This document shows, piece by piece, positions 24,178-37,077 of a stretch of 64,000 nt of DNA. This DNA is from Juglans regia (taxonomy: Eukaryota > Streptophyta > Magnoliopsida > Fagales > Juglandaceae). Position numbers and translations under genes: made by a program. The notes under the pieces were generated by a model. That model saw nothing but the letters and a program-made list of their open reading frames with translations, ran no database searches and was not told the DNA's origin. The DNA lies in assembly GCF_001411555.2 (NCBI RefSeq), contig NC_049901.1:31482933-31546932 (forward strand), given 5' to 3'. Within the stretch, counting starts at the first letter, position 1. Each line of letters starts with the position of its first letter.

Positions 24178-25760
24178 TTACTCTTTTGAACACAACTCCA
24201 TTGCATCCTTAGAATCAAAACAAACACCAAATATGCAGAATACTGATTCATCAACCTTCAATATCCTTCCTCCAATTACTAAAATGTATTCTATATCTAC
24301 ACCAGTATGAACAATAATACTCCTAATAAGATTTGTTACTCTTATCACCTGGTAACAATTCGAATTACCTATTGAACTCTCGTGCAATACCACAATCACT
24401 AAAAACAGGGACTCGCTTGAATCAAACAACCTACAAGTTACAAACCTCTATGACTTGACATTACCCCAAAATAAAAATAATGCAACAATACCATTAATTG
24501 CGATCAAATCAACCTTAACTAAGCTTAACAATACGTAGGTCTTAGAAAAATACCAGAAATGGCCTCTGCTTTATATGTTCTTGGGGCTTCAGCATCTGCA
24601 TTTCCCTGAGTGACAGTGTACACTCTAACAAGTACGTGTTGCCTCGGCTCTGGTTTGTAGTTGAGGGAAACCCCCTTTCTTTCCTTCCTCAAAGCAACCT
24701 TAGGGCAATCTTTGATCATATGACTTGGTCGGCCACACCTGAAACAAGTCTCTAATGCGATTTTGTACTTGCCTCCATGGTGTTTACCGTACTCTCCACA
24801 AAGTGGAAATGTGATATGCATTGGGCTCCCAATCTCGATGTCTTTTCCTTTATCTGGTCCGGTAAATATCTTCTTCCTTTTCGAAGTCTCTTCAGTAGCA
24901 TATGGTGAAGTCCTCTTTCTTTCCAGAATGATCTAGGTGGTTAAACCTTTATGTTTTGCCTCTTCTATGGCAGTGACATTTACTAACTCCTAGTAGGTTT
25001 CTATTTTGTGACAAGCCACTTGGCTATGGATCCTAGGCTGAAGTCCTCCTTGAAATTTTTGTGCCTGTATCCTCTCTATAGAGATCAGGTGAGGTGGAAA
25101 CCTCCCCAATGCCATAAACTTGGCAGCATACTCTTCCACAGTTAAACTGCCCTTAGTCAAATATGCGAACTCATGCGCCTTCAGTTGTTTGACCGTATCC
25201 GAGAAGAATCAATTGTCAAATTCCTCCTTGAATCCTCACCAAGTACAAAGCGGCTAGAGTTCCCAGCTCCCTCACTAGAGGCTACCTCTGTGTATCCGAC
25301 AAAATGCAAGGTTCTCATTGAAAAAGGTACGCAGATCTCATATGTCCTTTCGAGATTGATAATCCATTTTTCTGCTTTAAGAGGTCCTTCATTACAGGAA
25401 AAGTTTGGGTGATGATGGATCAGGAACTTCTCATACGAACAACCCCTAACTTCGGGTCTAGGGGCATGCACTTGCTGCTATTACTTATGTCTAAGCATGT
25501 CAATCAACACACGTATTGTTTCAGTGAATACTTGCCCTCCGTCCATTGGAGGATTCTGATCTTCCTAGTTGTTATTTCCACCAGGTTTCCTAGGTAATCT
25601 ACCACGCATCATGTGTTACTTCCAAAAACTCATGTGTACACATATCAAATACACGTACTAACTCTTATACTCAAGAAATTCAAGCTTAAATAAAGAGTAA
25701 AATTTCAATCCTAGACTCTAGTACAATTTCCTAGGGACATATGGGTTTAATCCAAAGTCG
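24178..25760 (-). pseudogene. Element 2: gag with zinc knuckle and protease remnant
   Basis: On the minus strand: gag matrix/capsid-like sequence (FLIHHHPNFSCNEGPLKAEK at about 25360-25430, the 'PP.F.G..DP..A..W' region of Gypsy gag). Then comes a zinc knuckle CFRCGRPSHMIKDC (about 24700-24745), then LFDSSESLFLVI (about 24395-24429), which fits the retropepsin LFDSGATHSF region with the key Gly lost. Frames are broken. Gag would package element RNA; here it is non-functional. Confidence 0.75.
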
Positions 25761-25763
25761 TAT

Positions 25764-25776
25764 TGCTCTGATACCA
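25764..25776 (-). other. Element 2: primer-binding site
   Basis: TGGTATCAGAGCA on the minus strand, three bases from the LTR end at 25780, matches the 3' end of initiator tRNA-Met. It pairs with the polypurine tract at 23210-23219 to bracket the internal region. Confidence 0.88.
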
Positions 25777-25779
25777 CGC

Positions 25780-27690
25780 TGTGACGCTCCCAGATTTCGC
25801 TTGGGATTAGACGGACACTGAAGCGTTAGGACATACAACACAAGGTTACCTATCCCCATTCATTAATTAAGGATGCAATGCACCTAACATGCATCTAAGA
25901 ATATACAATATTCGCAGCAGATAATTCTGTTTGAGCAATACTATGTACCAGAAGTAATATATCCTAAAACATAAACATACTTCATAAAATGCATGTGATA
26001 GTTGGTATCCAAAGGTTACAGTACTTGTCTAACATGTCTGTAACATAAAGAGTATTGGAGACTTAGCTCCCTAAGTACATGTAAAACTAAGATAACTACT
26101 AGACTAATCCATCGAGTATCTTGCGTAACTCGATCAAGGATGCGATAATACTATCGATGAAACAGAGCATTGAAGCGATGGGCTTTGCATCATGGCGTCA
26201 CTGTCTAATCGACCGCCTTCAAGCGATCTTCTGTCGCATCTCCTGATCCTGGCAAATGATCTACTATTCTGGGGGAGAATGGTAATTGTGACTACCATGG
26301 TGATATTTGATTACAAATCTCAACAAGTTAATAGATAACTTAACATACAGTTTACAAATACATGCATGATAGTAAAAGAATAAATGCATAATCATAATCG
26401 TAAATAAACATGATGTGACTTGACATATAACATGGCATGAATTGACATGACTTGAACTAACATGAGAAGAACTGAACTTATGTGAACTAGACTTGACATA
26501 AAATTGAACGTGAACTGAACAAGAATTGAACTTGAACTTAACGTGAAATAAATGTGACGTGAAACTGAGCTTGAAATTGAACAAGAAACTTGACATGAAC
26601 TGAACTAAGGCTTGACTTGACATGACATGAACTAATGTGAATTGATTTGGACACGGACTTAACGTGAATTGACTTCAACATGAACTTAATATGAAATAAC
26701 ATGAACTTGAAATGTATTCTTGTCTCATGAGTTACCACGATATTCTTGTCTCATTGGGTTACCATAATGATATTATTATCTGATGGGATTACCATAATAA
26801 TAGAGTAGTCATATCTCATGGGGTTACCATAATAGAATAATCTTCTATCATGGGGTTACCATAATAAAGTAGTCTTGTGTAATGGGATTACCATAATAGA
26901 GTAGTCTTGTCTCATAGGGCTACCACAATGTTTCAGAATAACAATGAATGAATAATAACTTAACTGTATGTGAATGTAAAATGACTAGACTTGAAAAATA
27001 TTGTTTTGGAGACATACTTCGAACTCGAGACGTGACGTGACATGAACGAAAGGACAGATAAACTGACGTAACGTAACCTGACATGTACGTGAGATGAATG
27101 ACTTGGCGTAACATAAAACAAAAAAATAATACGTAACATGACATAATATGTAACAGACAATATTACGTCGTGAGATGGCCTAACGTGTAACAGATAACAT
27201 TATGTGACATGACATAATGTGTAACAGATAACTATTTCATGGTAGAATATAATGTGTAACAAATAAATCTTTCATGACAAAATATAATTTGTAACAGATA
27301 AACATGTAGTGACATGGCATGGCATTACATATATGATAACATAAATACATAACCAATAGTTCCCATATCAACATATATACACAATAATCTGACAGTAGTT
27401 AGAAACTAACTTACAGTGATCATCGCGTTTTAAGACGCAAAGCACGAAATACGATAAACTATAAGTAAGAGTTATAAATGTTGGAAGCTTTATCACTAAT
27501 CACTTAGAAACATGAAAAATGCTAACTTTGAGTAAAATTACCATTTTACCCTCTGCATGTGGAAAAATAATCATTTTATCTCTAACTTAAGGATTTCATA
27601 TTGTAACTCCAAAAATCACTAAAATTTACATTTCTCATGTAAATTTTATCCTAAACTCAAATATTAACTTAGAAAATTCAATAACATAAT
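25780..27690 (-). mobile_element. Element 2: truncated 5' LTR, family A
   Basis: In plus orientation it begins TGTGACGCTCCCAG and follows the other family A LTRs through both tandem arrays (26410-26960) and the ATCGCGTTTTAAGACGC block (27421-27437). Homology stops near 27690. Only about 1.9 of 4.2 kb remains; the 5' part is lost. It keeps the end that is missing from the 3' LTR and the empty site for the FHA-fragment insertion. Confidence 0.75.
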
Positions 27691-28245
27691 TACTAGGGAT
27701 CCGCATATTGTAAGGTAGAAAAAGGATAAAGCTAAACAAAATACATGGTAAGGATCCAAGGACAAAGTTCTAGTCAGAACATCAAACTCATCAGGGCATC
27801 ACAATCAACACAGATTATCTAAGACCATGATTCATGATGATATGTCCTGATGAGACATCTTTGCCGAAAGAACACTATCAACTGCAGAATCACATTCTCT
27901 AAAGGGATCACACCATGCAAATAAAGCATCTCAATCCTTATAAATACACCCCAAGTATGTACTACAGATACAAATTTCATTTGATAAAGAGAGTGTGGCC
28001 TCTCTCTGACTTAACCATCATATGATTCCCTTGGTGCATTCTTCAAGGCTTTTCTGTCTTGTTGCAAGTTGACTGTCTTGATGCAAGTTGACTAGGAGTG
28101 CTGTCGGCATTACTAGAAATTGCATCAAACATTTATAATAATTTCTAATGAGAACTTACTTTCTATTTGTAAATGCCAATAACATTAATTAGAAAAAAAA
28201 AGTGTTGGAAAGAGGTCATGGCCGCAACTAGTTCGAGTAAAGGAA
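27691..28245. other. Unassigned sequence between element 2 and the CACTA element
   Basis: No gene, repeat or element end was recognised. The sequence is AT-rich with short stop-broken frames. It does not visibly contain the missing part of the family B LTR that a simple nested insertion of element 2 would predict. Confidence 0.4.
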
Positions 28246-30276
28246 CACTACAAGAAAAAGGCCCTATTGCAGCTCCACTTTTCGTCGCAAAAAGTGGTTA
28301 AAATCGCCGTTTTTAGTCTTTCCTGTCATTTCTTAATTCGCTGCACGTTAGTTGCCATTGTTTATTCACTTATGCTCTACTACAACGAACATCTAAAATT
28401 GCCGCAATAACTATTTTTGTCCGGCAATTTTGTTGGCCACAATTAGTTGTAAAAATCGCTTCAATTGTAAAATTTGTATTCCACCAAAAATATTGGGAAA
28501 ACCATATTGCGACGGCGTGGTAGCATCACAAATACTGTTGACGTTCGCTGCAAATATTGCACATCCTTTTCCATCGACTAAACTGATTGTCGCAATTTGA
28601 TCCCTTTTGTAACGTATATGAATCAATGCAAAAAATATTATCACCGCATCTTGATTAGTTCCGATGATAAAAAAGTTTGACGCGAAAATTTATTGAAGTC
28701 ATATGAACTTATTGCGGCCACAAGTATTTGTCGCTATTATATATTTCCAACGAAAGGGAAATCGCTGCAAAAAGTAATTCAGAGATCAAAAGGTTCTTGC
28801 GTCCACATAGATTCACCGCAATAGTGGCAATGACAAGGTTCTATCTTTCCCAGCGAAATTGAAATCGCCGCAAAAACCCAATTTACAATGTTTTGCCCAG
28901 TTATCGTATTGGGTCTCCTTTTTTTTTTTGGTTCCTAAATTTTCAATCAATTACACATCTTCCAGAGGCCATATAATACGAAATTAAGTTCTGCAAACAA
29001 CAAATATAATTTGGGTTCTAGCCATTTCAATTGATAAGTCACTAGCATTTTGTTGAAAATAGACATTCGTAATTTTTGGTTTCATGAAACATGCTGAATT
29101 TATTTTAACATAACATACTAACTTTGTTAAAATAAATTCAGCATATGAAACATGATAGACCACCTGAACAATAGTGAAATTTATGACATTGCATATATAT
29201 TGAACTTTTTTATCTAATGCATTCCCACATTTAAAGTAATTTGTAACTGGAAACAAAAAGGAAAGAAAATGTACTCTGATGAACACTTTATCATAGCCAA
29301 CTAGAGCTCAAAACTGACCGAAATCGATAGGGAACTGGTCAGTCGTTAGTGGTAAATTATCAAAACCGACGTCGGCCGGTTCGGTCCTGGTTTGAACCAG
29401 CCAAAAACTGATAAACCGGCCAACGTCATATACATTTAATTTTTTTGAATATATACCTTCATTAAATGACGCATCCAGCCACTCACCAGTGCCCAGGAGT
29501 CTAGCAGTTCGCATCTCACCACTCACTAATGATGCTGCCTCCACCGCTCCACGTTCCTCCAACAAACGACGCAGCCTCTAGCCTATTTTTTAGGTATGAT
29601 TTTGAAATTTGAATGATGAAAATTCTAAAATTTTGTTTTAAATTTGGTGATGACTATCAACAGATGAGTCTGATTAGTGATTTTGTTGAAATTTATTTTT
29701 TGGTAAGAGCCTAAGAGGACTAGAGGGCAGAGGTTGTGCCGTTGTGTCTTGTGGTATTTAGGTCTAGGGTTAGGGATTGTGTTTTCTGGTTTGGGATGGT
29801 GAAGTAGTGAATCGCTGATGAACATTGATGATTGAACACCATGTTGATGACAAATTTTGTTTTAAATTTGGTGATGACAGTCAGTGCATGTGTATGACTG
29901 TGCAGTGTGCATTCACGGATTTTAATAAGTATAGATTTTGTACAATCGGTGGTTTTTGAAGATGTAATTTGATAAATGTTCATAACTTCATAAGACTCAG
30001 TCAGTTTGTGAGATTTATGAGTGATCTAAATTTACTGTTTTGAGAGTTTTGTTATAAATTTATTGACAGTTGTGTTATAAATTTATTGACAGTTTTGTTG
30101 ATTGACAGTTTTGTTATAAATTTATTTTGATTCTTAAAATAAGTTGTGAGATTTATGAGCGATCTAAAATATAGATTAGAATCTTAGATTTGTGATGTTT
30201 GCCACATTGCAAACTAGCTGTTGTGTAATTGACAATTGTGTTGATTTTTTTGTTCTTTCTTGGTTTTACATGTTAG

Positions 30277-32330
30277 ATGGATTATTGGTCAAGTCCAATT
30301 GATCTTGATTCGAACTCCCAAATACTAAAACTCCTGACTTCAAGTGCCCCTAATAGTAGTAATTGTCCACTTCCTAAGAAACAGAAGGGGAAGGATCAAT
30401 CAATTGTTTGGGACCATTTTACAAAAGTTGAGGGTTGTTCCGTAGATGATCCTAAGACCAAGTGTAATTATTGTGGCAAGATATAGGCTTGCCACTCTAA
30501 GAGGAACGAAACTTCAACCATGCAAAACCATCTACCATCATGTCCCAAAAATCCTCATAAACATGGGCCTTTAGATAAATACCAAACAACATTGGTAGGT
30601 GAGGTATCCTTGGAGGGGTTTGGAGAGAGTGATAGTTTTTTAAGAAATATTCTAACCCATAAATATAATGAGCAGGCTGTGAGGATGGCACTTGCGGAGA
30701 TGGTAATCCTCGATGAATTACCATTTAGAATTGTTGAAGGGCTAGGATTTAAGAAGATAGTTTGGTTGCTTGAACCTAGATTTAAAGTGCCATGTCGAGT
30801 AATGGTTACAAGAGATTGTATGAGACTATTTACATCTGAAAAGGCCAAGCTTAAAAAGTTATTTAAAGATGGGGGAATGAGGATTTCAATAACTACCGAT
30901 ACATGGACATCGATACAAACTCTTAATTATATGTGCCTAACTGCCCATTTCAATGATAGTGATTGGAAATTGCAAAAACAAAAAATCATTAATTTTTGTT
31001 TAATCCCTAATCATCGAGGGGATACCATTGGAAAATATGTTGAATCGTGCCTCCTTCATTGGGGCATTGATGAGATATTTACTGTTAATATTGATAATGC
31101 TAGCTCAAATGATACTGCAATTACATATTTGAGACATTTTTTTACGGAGAATATGTAGGAGGGAAAGTATATGCACATGAGATGTTGTGCTCATATTCTG
31201 AATCTTGTCGTGAATGAGGGTCTTAAGGAGTGTGATGATGCCATTACAATGGTTAGAAATGCGATTAGATATGTGCGCTCCTCTCCTACAAGATTAAACA
31301 AGTTTAAGAGATGTGTAGAAAATGAGAAAATTGATTGTAAAAAAATGTTGTGCCTTGATATGCAAACCCGATGGAATTCAACTTACATGATGTTAGAGGC
31401 TGTTGAGAAATTTGAGGACTACAATTTTCTTTCTTACTTTAAGGATGAAAACATTGGGCCTCCTAGAGCTGACGAGTGGGAGTCAGTGAGGGTTTTTGTG
31501 AAATTTTTGAAGATGTTTTATGATGCCACTTGTCGATTTTCTGGTTCTTTACATGTCACGGCAAACACAAATTTTTTGAATATTTGTATGCTCTAAAAAG
31601 AGTTGGTTAGACTGAGTGAGAGTGAGAATACTTATTTAATGAGCATGGCCATAAGCATGAGAATGAAATTTGATAAGTATTGGGATTCATTGAATATGAT
31701 GAATTTGTTGTTGTTGATTGCAGTTGTCTTTGATCCACGTAGTAAGTTGGAGCTTCTTACTTTTCACTTGAAAAAAAATTTATGATGATAATTGGGCTGA
31801 AGATTTGTTGTTGAGGGTGAGACAATTATTATCAGACATGTATGCGGAGTATAATGCTACATTCGGTTCTACCTCGAGTAGCAGAAAATATGTTTCTCCT
31901 CCGGCATCTGCACTTCCAAATGATGCTGAAGACAATCATGAGTCACAACTTTTTTATGAGCGGTTGCTAGCATCGACTGCCTCTGGATCTATAGCTACCA
32001 AAACAGAGATAGACCGGTATTTATCAGATGGTTGTGAGGAATTCAGCCAATCTTTTAACTTGTTGAATTGGTGAAAAGTGAACGAGCCTAACTATCCTAT
32101 ACTTGAGAGGATTGTACAAGACGTATTAGCCATGTCTGTTTCCATGGTTGCATCATAGTCAGCATTTAGTATAGGAGGTCGTGTACTTGATCCTTTTCGG
32201 AGTTCCTTGGTTTCGAGAACTGTTGAAGCACTTATTTGTACTCAGAATTGGTTGCGATATCCGTCAACTCCAAATGATATTCGAGACTCCATAGATAATG
32301 TTGAGAGCTTTGTAGTAGAATCTGCTAATA
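30277..32330 (+). pseudogene. hAT transposase (BED zinc finger type), broken
   Basis: The start MDYWSSP leads into a BED zinc finger: SIVWDHFTKVEG, CNYCGK, then a His-rich continuation HLPSCP after a stop. Next is the catalytic RNase H-like core with ISITTDTWTS, then MRCCAHILNLVVNEGL and MQTRWNSTYMMLE. LLLIAVVFDPRSK follows, then the C-terminal hAT dimerisation region (YPILERIVQDVLAMSVS, SAFSIGGRVLDPFRSSL). The order and motifs match RICESLEEPER/Ac-like plant transposases of about 650-700 residues. In-frame stops lie at about 30483, 31156, 31594, 32072 and 32156, with a frameshift near 31780. It cannot make an intact protein. Confidence 0.88.
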
Positions 32331-32435
32331 TGTTTTTCTCATTCAATTTTCATATTCATTTACTTTTATAATTTAATTTAATTTTTTTTCATTATCCTAA
32401 TTTATTAATATTGATTATTTAATATTTTTCTTAAT

Positions 32436-32765
32436 GTTTTGAATACCGTACTGGATGTCGTACCGGTCAAGGCACTGGAACGAAATATTTCGGTACTGGT
32501 ACCGTTTCAGGATAGTCGATATATGAATAAATTATATATAAGTACATATATATATATAAATTATAAATAGACTAGTCTGAATTGGGGGTAAAAAAATAAG
32601 CTTGTAGTTTGAAAAAATGAAAAAAAAAAAAAATTGAAGGCCGAAATACAGGCCAGTACAGGCCGAAATATAGGTCGGTACGGCCGGTATTTGAGCTGGT
32701 ACGAAATGTATATGATATCTCTACCGGGCTAGTGGCCCTGGACGGTATAGTATGAGATTAAAAAC
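32436..32765. mobile_element. MITE-like insert within the hAT 3' region
   Basis: The left end GTTTTGAATACCGTACTGG and the right end, reverse-complemented GTTTTTAATCTCATACTA, form a rough inverted repeat. They enclose GGTACGG / CGGCCGGTA motifs in both orientations. It is about 330 bp and non-coding. No duplication was identified, so it could instead be subterminal sequence of the hAT element. Confidence 0.4.
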
Positions 32766-33698
32766 ACTAGTTTTTCTATATAGAGTTAGGAGTATCATAC
32801 ATCACAACTATTGATGATTGAAGAGTCGAAGACTGCATTGGCCATTGGGAATCTATTTGGAATGTTGAAGAATGAAGATTTTTTGGGTTTTATTTAAGAA
32901 CATTTGTTATTTATTGCTTACTTGCTTAAGACAATTTGGTTTTGTTTGTAATGTGTATTAAACATCTATTGGAGTTTTTATTTATTTATCTAGTAATTAT
33001 TAATTTAGTATATAAGATAATAAGACTATAAAATATAAGTATGATATATATAGTAGTTATTAGTTACTAATAGTATATACATGGCATGATTAAAATTAAA
33101 AAGAAGTTGAATAAATAAAATTAATTTTAAAAATTCTGCGAAAAGAATCTAAATGTAGATGATCTTGAATAACAAATTGAGCTCAAAAAGAGGTTGAATT
33201 GGGTCTTAAAATGGCCCAAACGTAATGGCCCAAACAGGCCCAAAAACTGTGGCCCAAACCGATAAACCGACCGTGAACCAGCCAGTAACTGAACCGACCG
33301 GTTCCGCCCCCCCCCCCCTCCATACACGGTCGGTTTCGGTTTGGGCCCAAAACTGAACCGATAGGTCGGTTTTTCAGCCCTACCATCTGCCTTTAGAAAC
33401 CCAATTCCAGCAGGCCACCCATTAAGTCGCAACAAGCTTTTCCCAACACGTGGCGAATTTTTCCGTCGCAATATGAGTTAAAATCGTTGCAAAAGGACAG
33501 TCTGGAAAGTTGATGTTAGAACTCCATGGCAACATATAAATCATTGGAATTAAAGACTTGTTGCAGCAATTTTATGTCCAGCAACAAAAGAATCACCACA
33601 ATAGGCCTTATTTCTTATAGTGACTATGATCTATTGATGCCATATAAACTGCCTAACCACTTAACCCTATTTTACGAACGCTAAAAGATCCCATGCAT

Positions 33699-33702
33699 CG
33701 TC

Positions 33703-33730
<28 letters not shown>
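33699..33730. repeat. (TA)n microsatellite
   Basis: An uninterrupted run of TA dinucleotides just right of the CACTA end. A similar broken run lies at about 34045-34077. Confidence 0.9.
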
Positions 33731-33733
<3 letters not shown>

Positions 33734-33820
33734 TCTTCTACTGTTGTCTTGACTGCTAGCATGCAGCTAGCTTGTGGCTTCTCATCAAACAGGTACTACC
33801 GCATGCTGATACATGAATAA

Positions 33821-33990
33821 GAGTTTTGCTATGTACAAGCAAGTTTGCGTACCAATCTGCGTACTAATGCTATTGTCTTGATATTCTAAATTCAAATTAG
33901 CATTGTTTTCGATAAAATCTATTTTCTAACCAATCATATTGAATGCGTGCGCGTATTAGTACGCAGAATCGCTTACAATTAGATTTTTCC
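33821..33990. mobile_element. Mutator-type MITE, copy 1
   Basis: A 170-bp element starting GAGTTTTGCTATGTACA and ending TTAGATTTTTCC. The ends form an imperfect inverted repeat that includes GCGTAC on both sides. A perfect 9-bp duplication CATGAATAA lies at 33812-33820 and 33991-33999. The 9-bp duplication points to Mutator-like transposases. The same family occurs in the NPG1 introns. Confidence 0.8.
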
Positions 33991-33999
33991 CATGAATAA

Positions 34000-34044
34000 A
34001 TCATCATGTGGATGATGAGTTCGACAGAAAGATGGTGATTTGTC

Positions 34045-34077
<33 letters not shown>

Positions 34078-35339
34078 CTTAGAACTAAACCAAAACATAC
34101 CTAACAGATAGATGAATGATTTATCATGATGAGTTTAAGATACATGTATGCATGATAAGGTTTTCCAAATTCTATAAGATCGAGCTGGGTATTTTTCAAT
34201 TCAAATATATTTCTACCAAATTTGTTTCTTCTACTGTTGTATTCATGATTGCTTTCTAGTCTCAAAAGTAGTAATACAGATGATACAAAACAACCATAGT
34301 CTCAAAAGTAGATGATGCCTAGTCATGTAGCCATGATTCATATCAATCCCAAATCCTGCAGTATTGAATGTTATGATTTGAAACTACTTGCTTGATTTTT
34401 AACAGCTATTAATGCCCCTGATTGCCATGTTTCTAGTCCCATAAATTTGAGGACTAGAGAAATTTTTTCCCAGGTCACCACAATAAAGTGCATTATTTTC
34501 CAATTATTCTATATATGTATATGTTCTAATCTTTATAATTTTATATACATCATCAGTTTTGTATATATCTATATATATAAAGACAAACCTGAAATAAGAC
34601 AATCAATCAACATGCCAATTTATACGTTCTATAATAATCTCAGGGTTCCTCACATCTGTTGCTAAACAAAATTACTTTCTTTTGTTCTCATGGACAGCCT
34701 AGAGATCTCAGGCTTTCCGTATATCTGATCATCTGAATCCCTAATAGGAACATGAAAATTTCTGAATCTTTAAGAGCTAGGCAGCAGTCCGAAAGCACTA
34801 AGTGGGAAGTAAATCTGCTTATTCTATTGATGAAACTTAATATTTGGAATTCAAAGGGAACCATATTTCCTCTAGTGTCCATGACATCATTGGTTAAAAA
34901 CTTAGGTTAGTAACTTGAGTAAAATGTTAAAAATACATACACATTTCCACTTGACCTAAACAGTTTCATTAAGAAGGAAAAAAAAAAAAAAAAAACAGAG
35001 TACAAAACCAATCTTAATCGGTGACCTACGAGGGGAGGAGAGGATGGGGAGGTGACTCTTAGAAAACCCTTTGCCACCAAGAAAAGGGTCTTGGTTGATG
35101 TTGAAATAGTGGCCCATTTCATAAAAAAGTCCAAATTTTTTAACCAAAAATCGCAGAAGTTGGAGGCACAGATCACCGATGTTTACTACATTTGGAGGAG
35201 ATCTAGGACACTAGCTTCCACAGAAGGAAAATCGATGGAGGCATCTAGAAGGGGTGGTTTTCGATGGTAGAGGACAACTGTGAGACAACGTAATGGCATG
35301 GGTTAATTTGCAGGTACAATGAAGATGGATTGGGGAAGA
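34000..35339. other. Intergenic AT-rich stretch
   Basis: No gene was recognised. It holds TA-rich runs, a poly-A tract at about 34978-34996 and short stop-limited frames on both strands (for example 34907-35176 minus, ending in poly-Phe from the poly-T complement). It may include interior sequence belonging to the CACTA right end at 35340-35582. Confidence 0.4.
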
Positions 35340-35582
35340 AAGATGGATTGAATAGGCCTTTTGGTGCATTTTGGCGCCCGAGTGACCTGCCGTTAAAACG
35401 TCAATTCCATTGGGCCACTTACCTCGCAACAAATTTTTAAATATTGCGACGGATTTTTCGGTTGAAATGAGGGAAAAAATTTCAGCTATAAAAGGTCAAT
35501 TTCAAAACTTTATGTTAAAAATCCAAATCGCTGGAATTAACAGCTTTTGCGGCGATTCCATCTCCACACTTTTCTTATAGTG
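35340..35582. mobile_element. Orphan CACTA right end
   Basis: Ends CTTTTCTTATAGTG (CACTATAAGAAAAG on the other strand), preceded by TTGCGGCGATTCC and ATTGCGACGGA subterminal motifs. It is closely similar in layout to the end at 33428-33622. No matching left end is visible, so it is a fragment or the result of end duplication. Confidence 0.55.
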
Positions 35583-36553
35583 CAGAGAAGAAGCAATAAA
35601 GATGCTTGCAAGGGAAAATCCGAAGGTTGGAAAGGTTAATAGAGTGAAGGAAGGTGGTATTACTATATAGAAAAATTCTTTTTATCAGTCATTATTTATT
35701 TTCATACACTTCACACCTTATAAAAAATATCATCATATTCTATTAAAAAAAAACTATATATATATATATATAAATATATGTAAAAAGAGAAAATGAATAG
35801 CGCCTATACGGAACATTTCTCTATTATATATGATAGTGACCATGGATTTCGGCGCTAATAGGCTCAGAGTTTGGGTTGATATACAATAGCGGCCTCAAAT
35901 TGGTCAGCACGTACGTACAAGGACTATACTTGATGAAGCAGCCGTAATTATGGGCGTGAGACCTTAAATATTACTGTGCAATACTGGTGTTCATGTACTG
36001 ACTGTATATATAATAATATCATATCGCAAAGTACGGCTTCATGATGAATTTGTACCTTAATGTTAAATCATTTCTCTGAGTTTTTATGAAATGAAATTGA
36101 CCCTCTCTTCCTCTCTCTCTAATATTAATGTTTCTAACCACGCATATCACAATATGCTACGATTTTTCTTTCGTACTCTTTCGACGTTAATTTACATAAT
36201 TTCAAAGTTACATATGATCTATATAAAGATATTTGTATAATCGCAAAATTGGTCCATCAAAATTCATAGATAAAATGTAAAAATATTATAAATAATCTCT
36301 TTTGTGGTAGAGCTATATATAAATGGTTTATTGCAAGTACAAGAGCTTTTGCTTTAGCCTACATAAGCTCATTATACATATATACACACATGTGACAAAT
36401 ATGTATAAGATTTTAGATATGATATTTATTGCATTTTAGAAAATAATAAATTAATCAAGCAATTAATAAACAAGTTGGAACTCGATTATGAAATTAATAA
36501 ACCGATTAGCATTGCCAAAAAAATATAGTTTGGAAATAAGTTCAAATTAATTA
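35583..36553. other. Intergenic, no gene seen
   Basis: AT-rich sequence with TA runs (for example 35757-35773) and no open frame above 60 codons. No element end was recognised. Confidence 0.5.
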
Positions 36554-36772
36554 GGTCTCGTTTGTTTTCAGAAAATAACTCATTTCATCTCATTTTATCT
36601 CATCTAATTATTACAATTTTCTTAACTTCCAATACAAAATAAAATAAACAATTCAATTTATTTAAATTTCTAAACAAAATAACATTAAAAAATATATTCT
36701 AACAATACTTTATTCAACTTTTTAATTTTAATCTCAACTCATCTCATCTCATCTGCGAAAACAAACGAGCCC
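36554..36772. mobile_element. Tourist-like MITE, copy 2
   Basis: Begins GGTCTCGTTTGTTTTC and ends GAAAACAAACGAGCCC, a near-perfect inverted repeat. It is flanked by TTA on the left and TAA on the right. It is 219 bp and shows the family's CTCATCTCATCTCATCT signature. Confidence 0.75.
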
Positions 36773-37077
36773 TAACTCTCGTTTGAGTGGATGAAAAGTA
36801 ATCAACGTCTCAATTGTAATCCTATTTATATCTTTTATTTAAAAATATGTTTACAAAAATTATTAAGTTCAAAAGATATTATACACATATTTTTCATCTC
36901 TTTATTCAATTTTTATTTTTCGTTTCATATAATTCTCTTTCTTTCTCTAGAAACTAATTAAAGAAGCTTTTTCAAATATACAAATTGCTTTATATTTAAA
37001 AAAAAGTGATTTCTTTTTTTAAATTTTCAGTTTGCATAAAATAGTTTTTATGATCTCGCATAAAAATAGCTAATTTC

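Larger units (their letters stand above)
29302..33382 (+). mobile_element. hAT-superfamily transposon (degenerate)
   Basis: The left end TAGAGCTCAAAACTGACCG and the right end, reverse-complemented TAGGGCTGAAAAACCGACC, form imperfect inverted repeats. GGTTCGGT/ACCGACCGG-rich subterminal sequence is present on both sides. The interior holds a recognisable BED/hAT transposase. I found no convincing 8-bp duplication (TAGCCAAC against CCATCTGC). Confidence 0.7.
28246..33622. mobile_element. Non-autonomous CACTA (En/Spm-type) element carrying a hAT insert
   Basis: The left end reads CACTACAAGAAAAAGGCC followed by CTATTG. The right end, reverse-complemented, reads CACTATAAGAAATAAGGCC followed by TATTG. 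These form matching terminal inverted repeats with the CACTA signature. Both ends carry many subterminal TCGCCGCAA / TTGCGGC-like motifs, as CACTA transposase-binding regions do. No transposase of its own is seen; after removing the hAT insert about 1.3 kb remains. The 3-bp flanks (GAA and ACT) do not match, so the ends may have been altered after insertion. Confidence 0.65.

Noticed and set aside
30555..30848. Minus-strand frames opposite the hAT transposase
   Set aside because: They are antisense shadows of a well-supported transposase on the plus strand.
34907..35176. Minus-strand 89-codon frame
   Set aside because: Its C-terminal part is poly-Phe from a homopolymer run and the rest has no recognisable domain.
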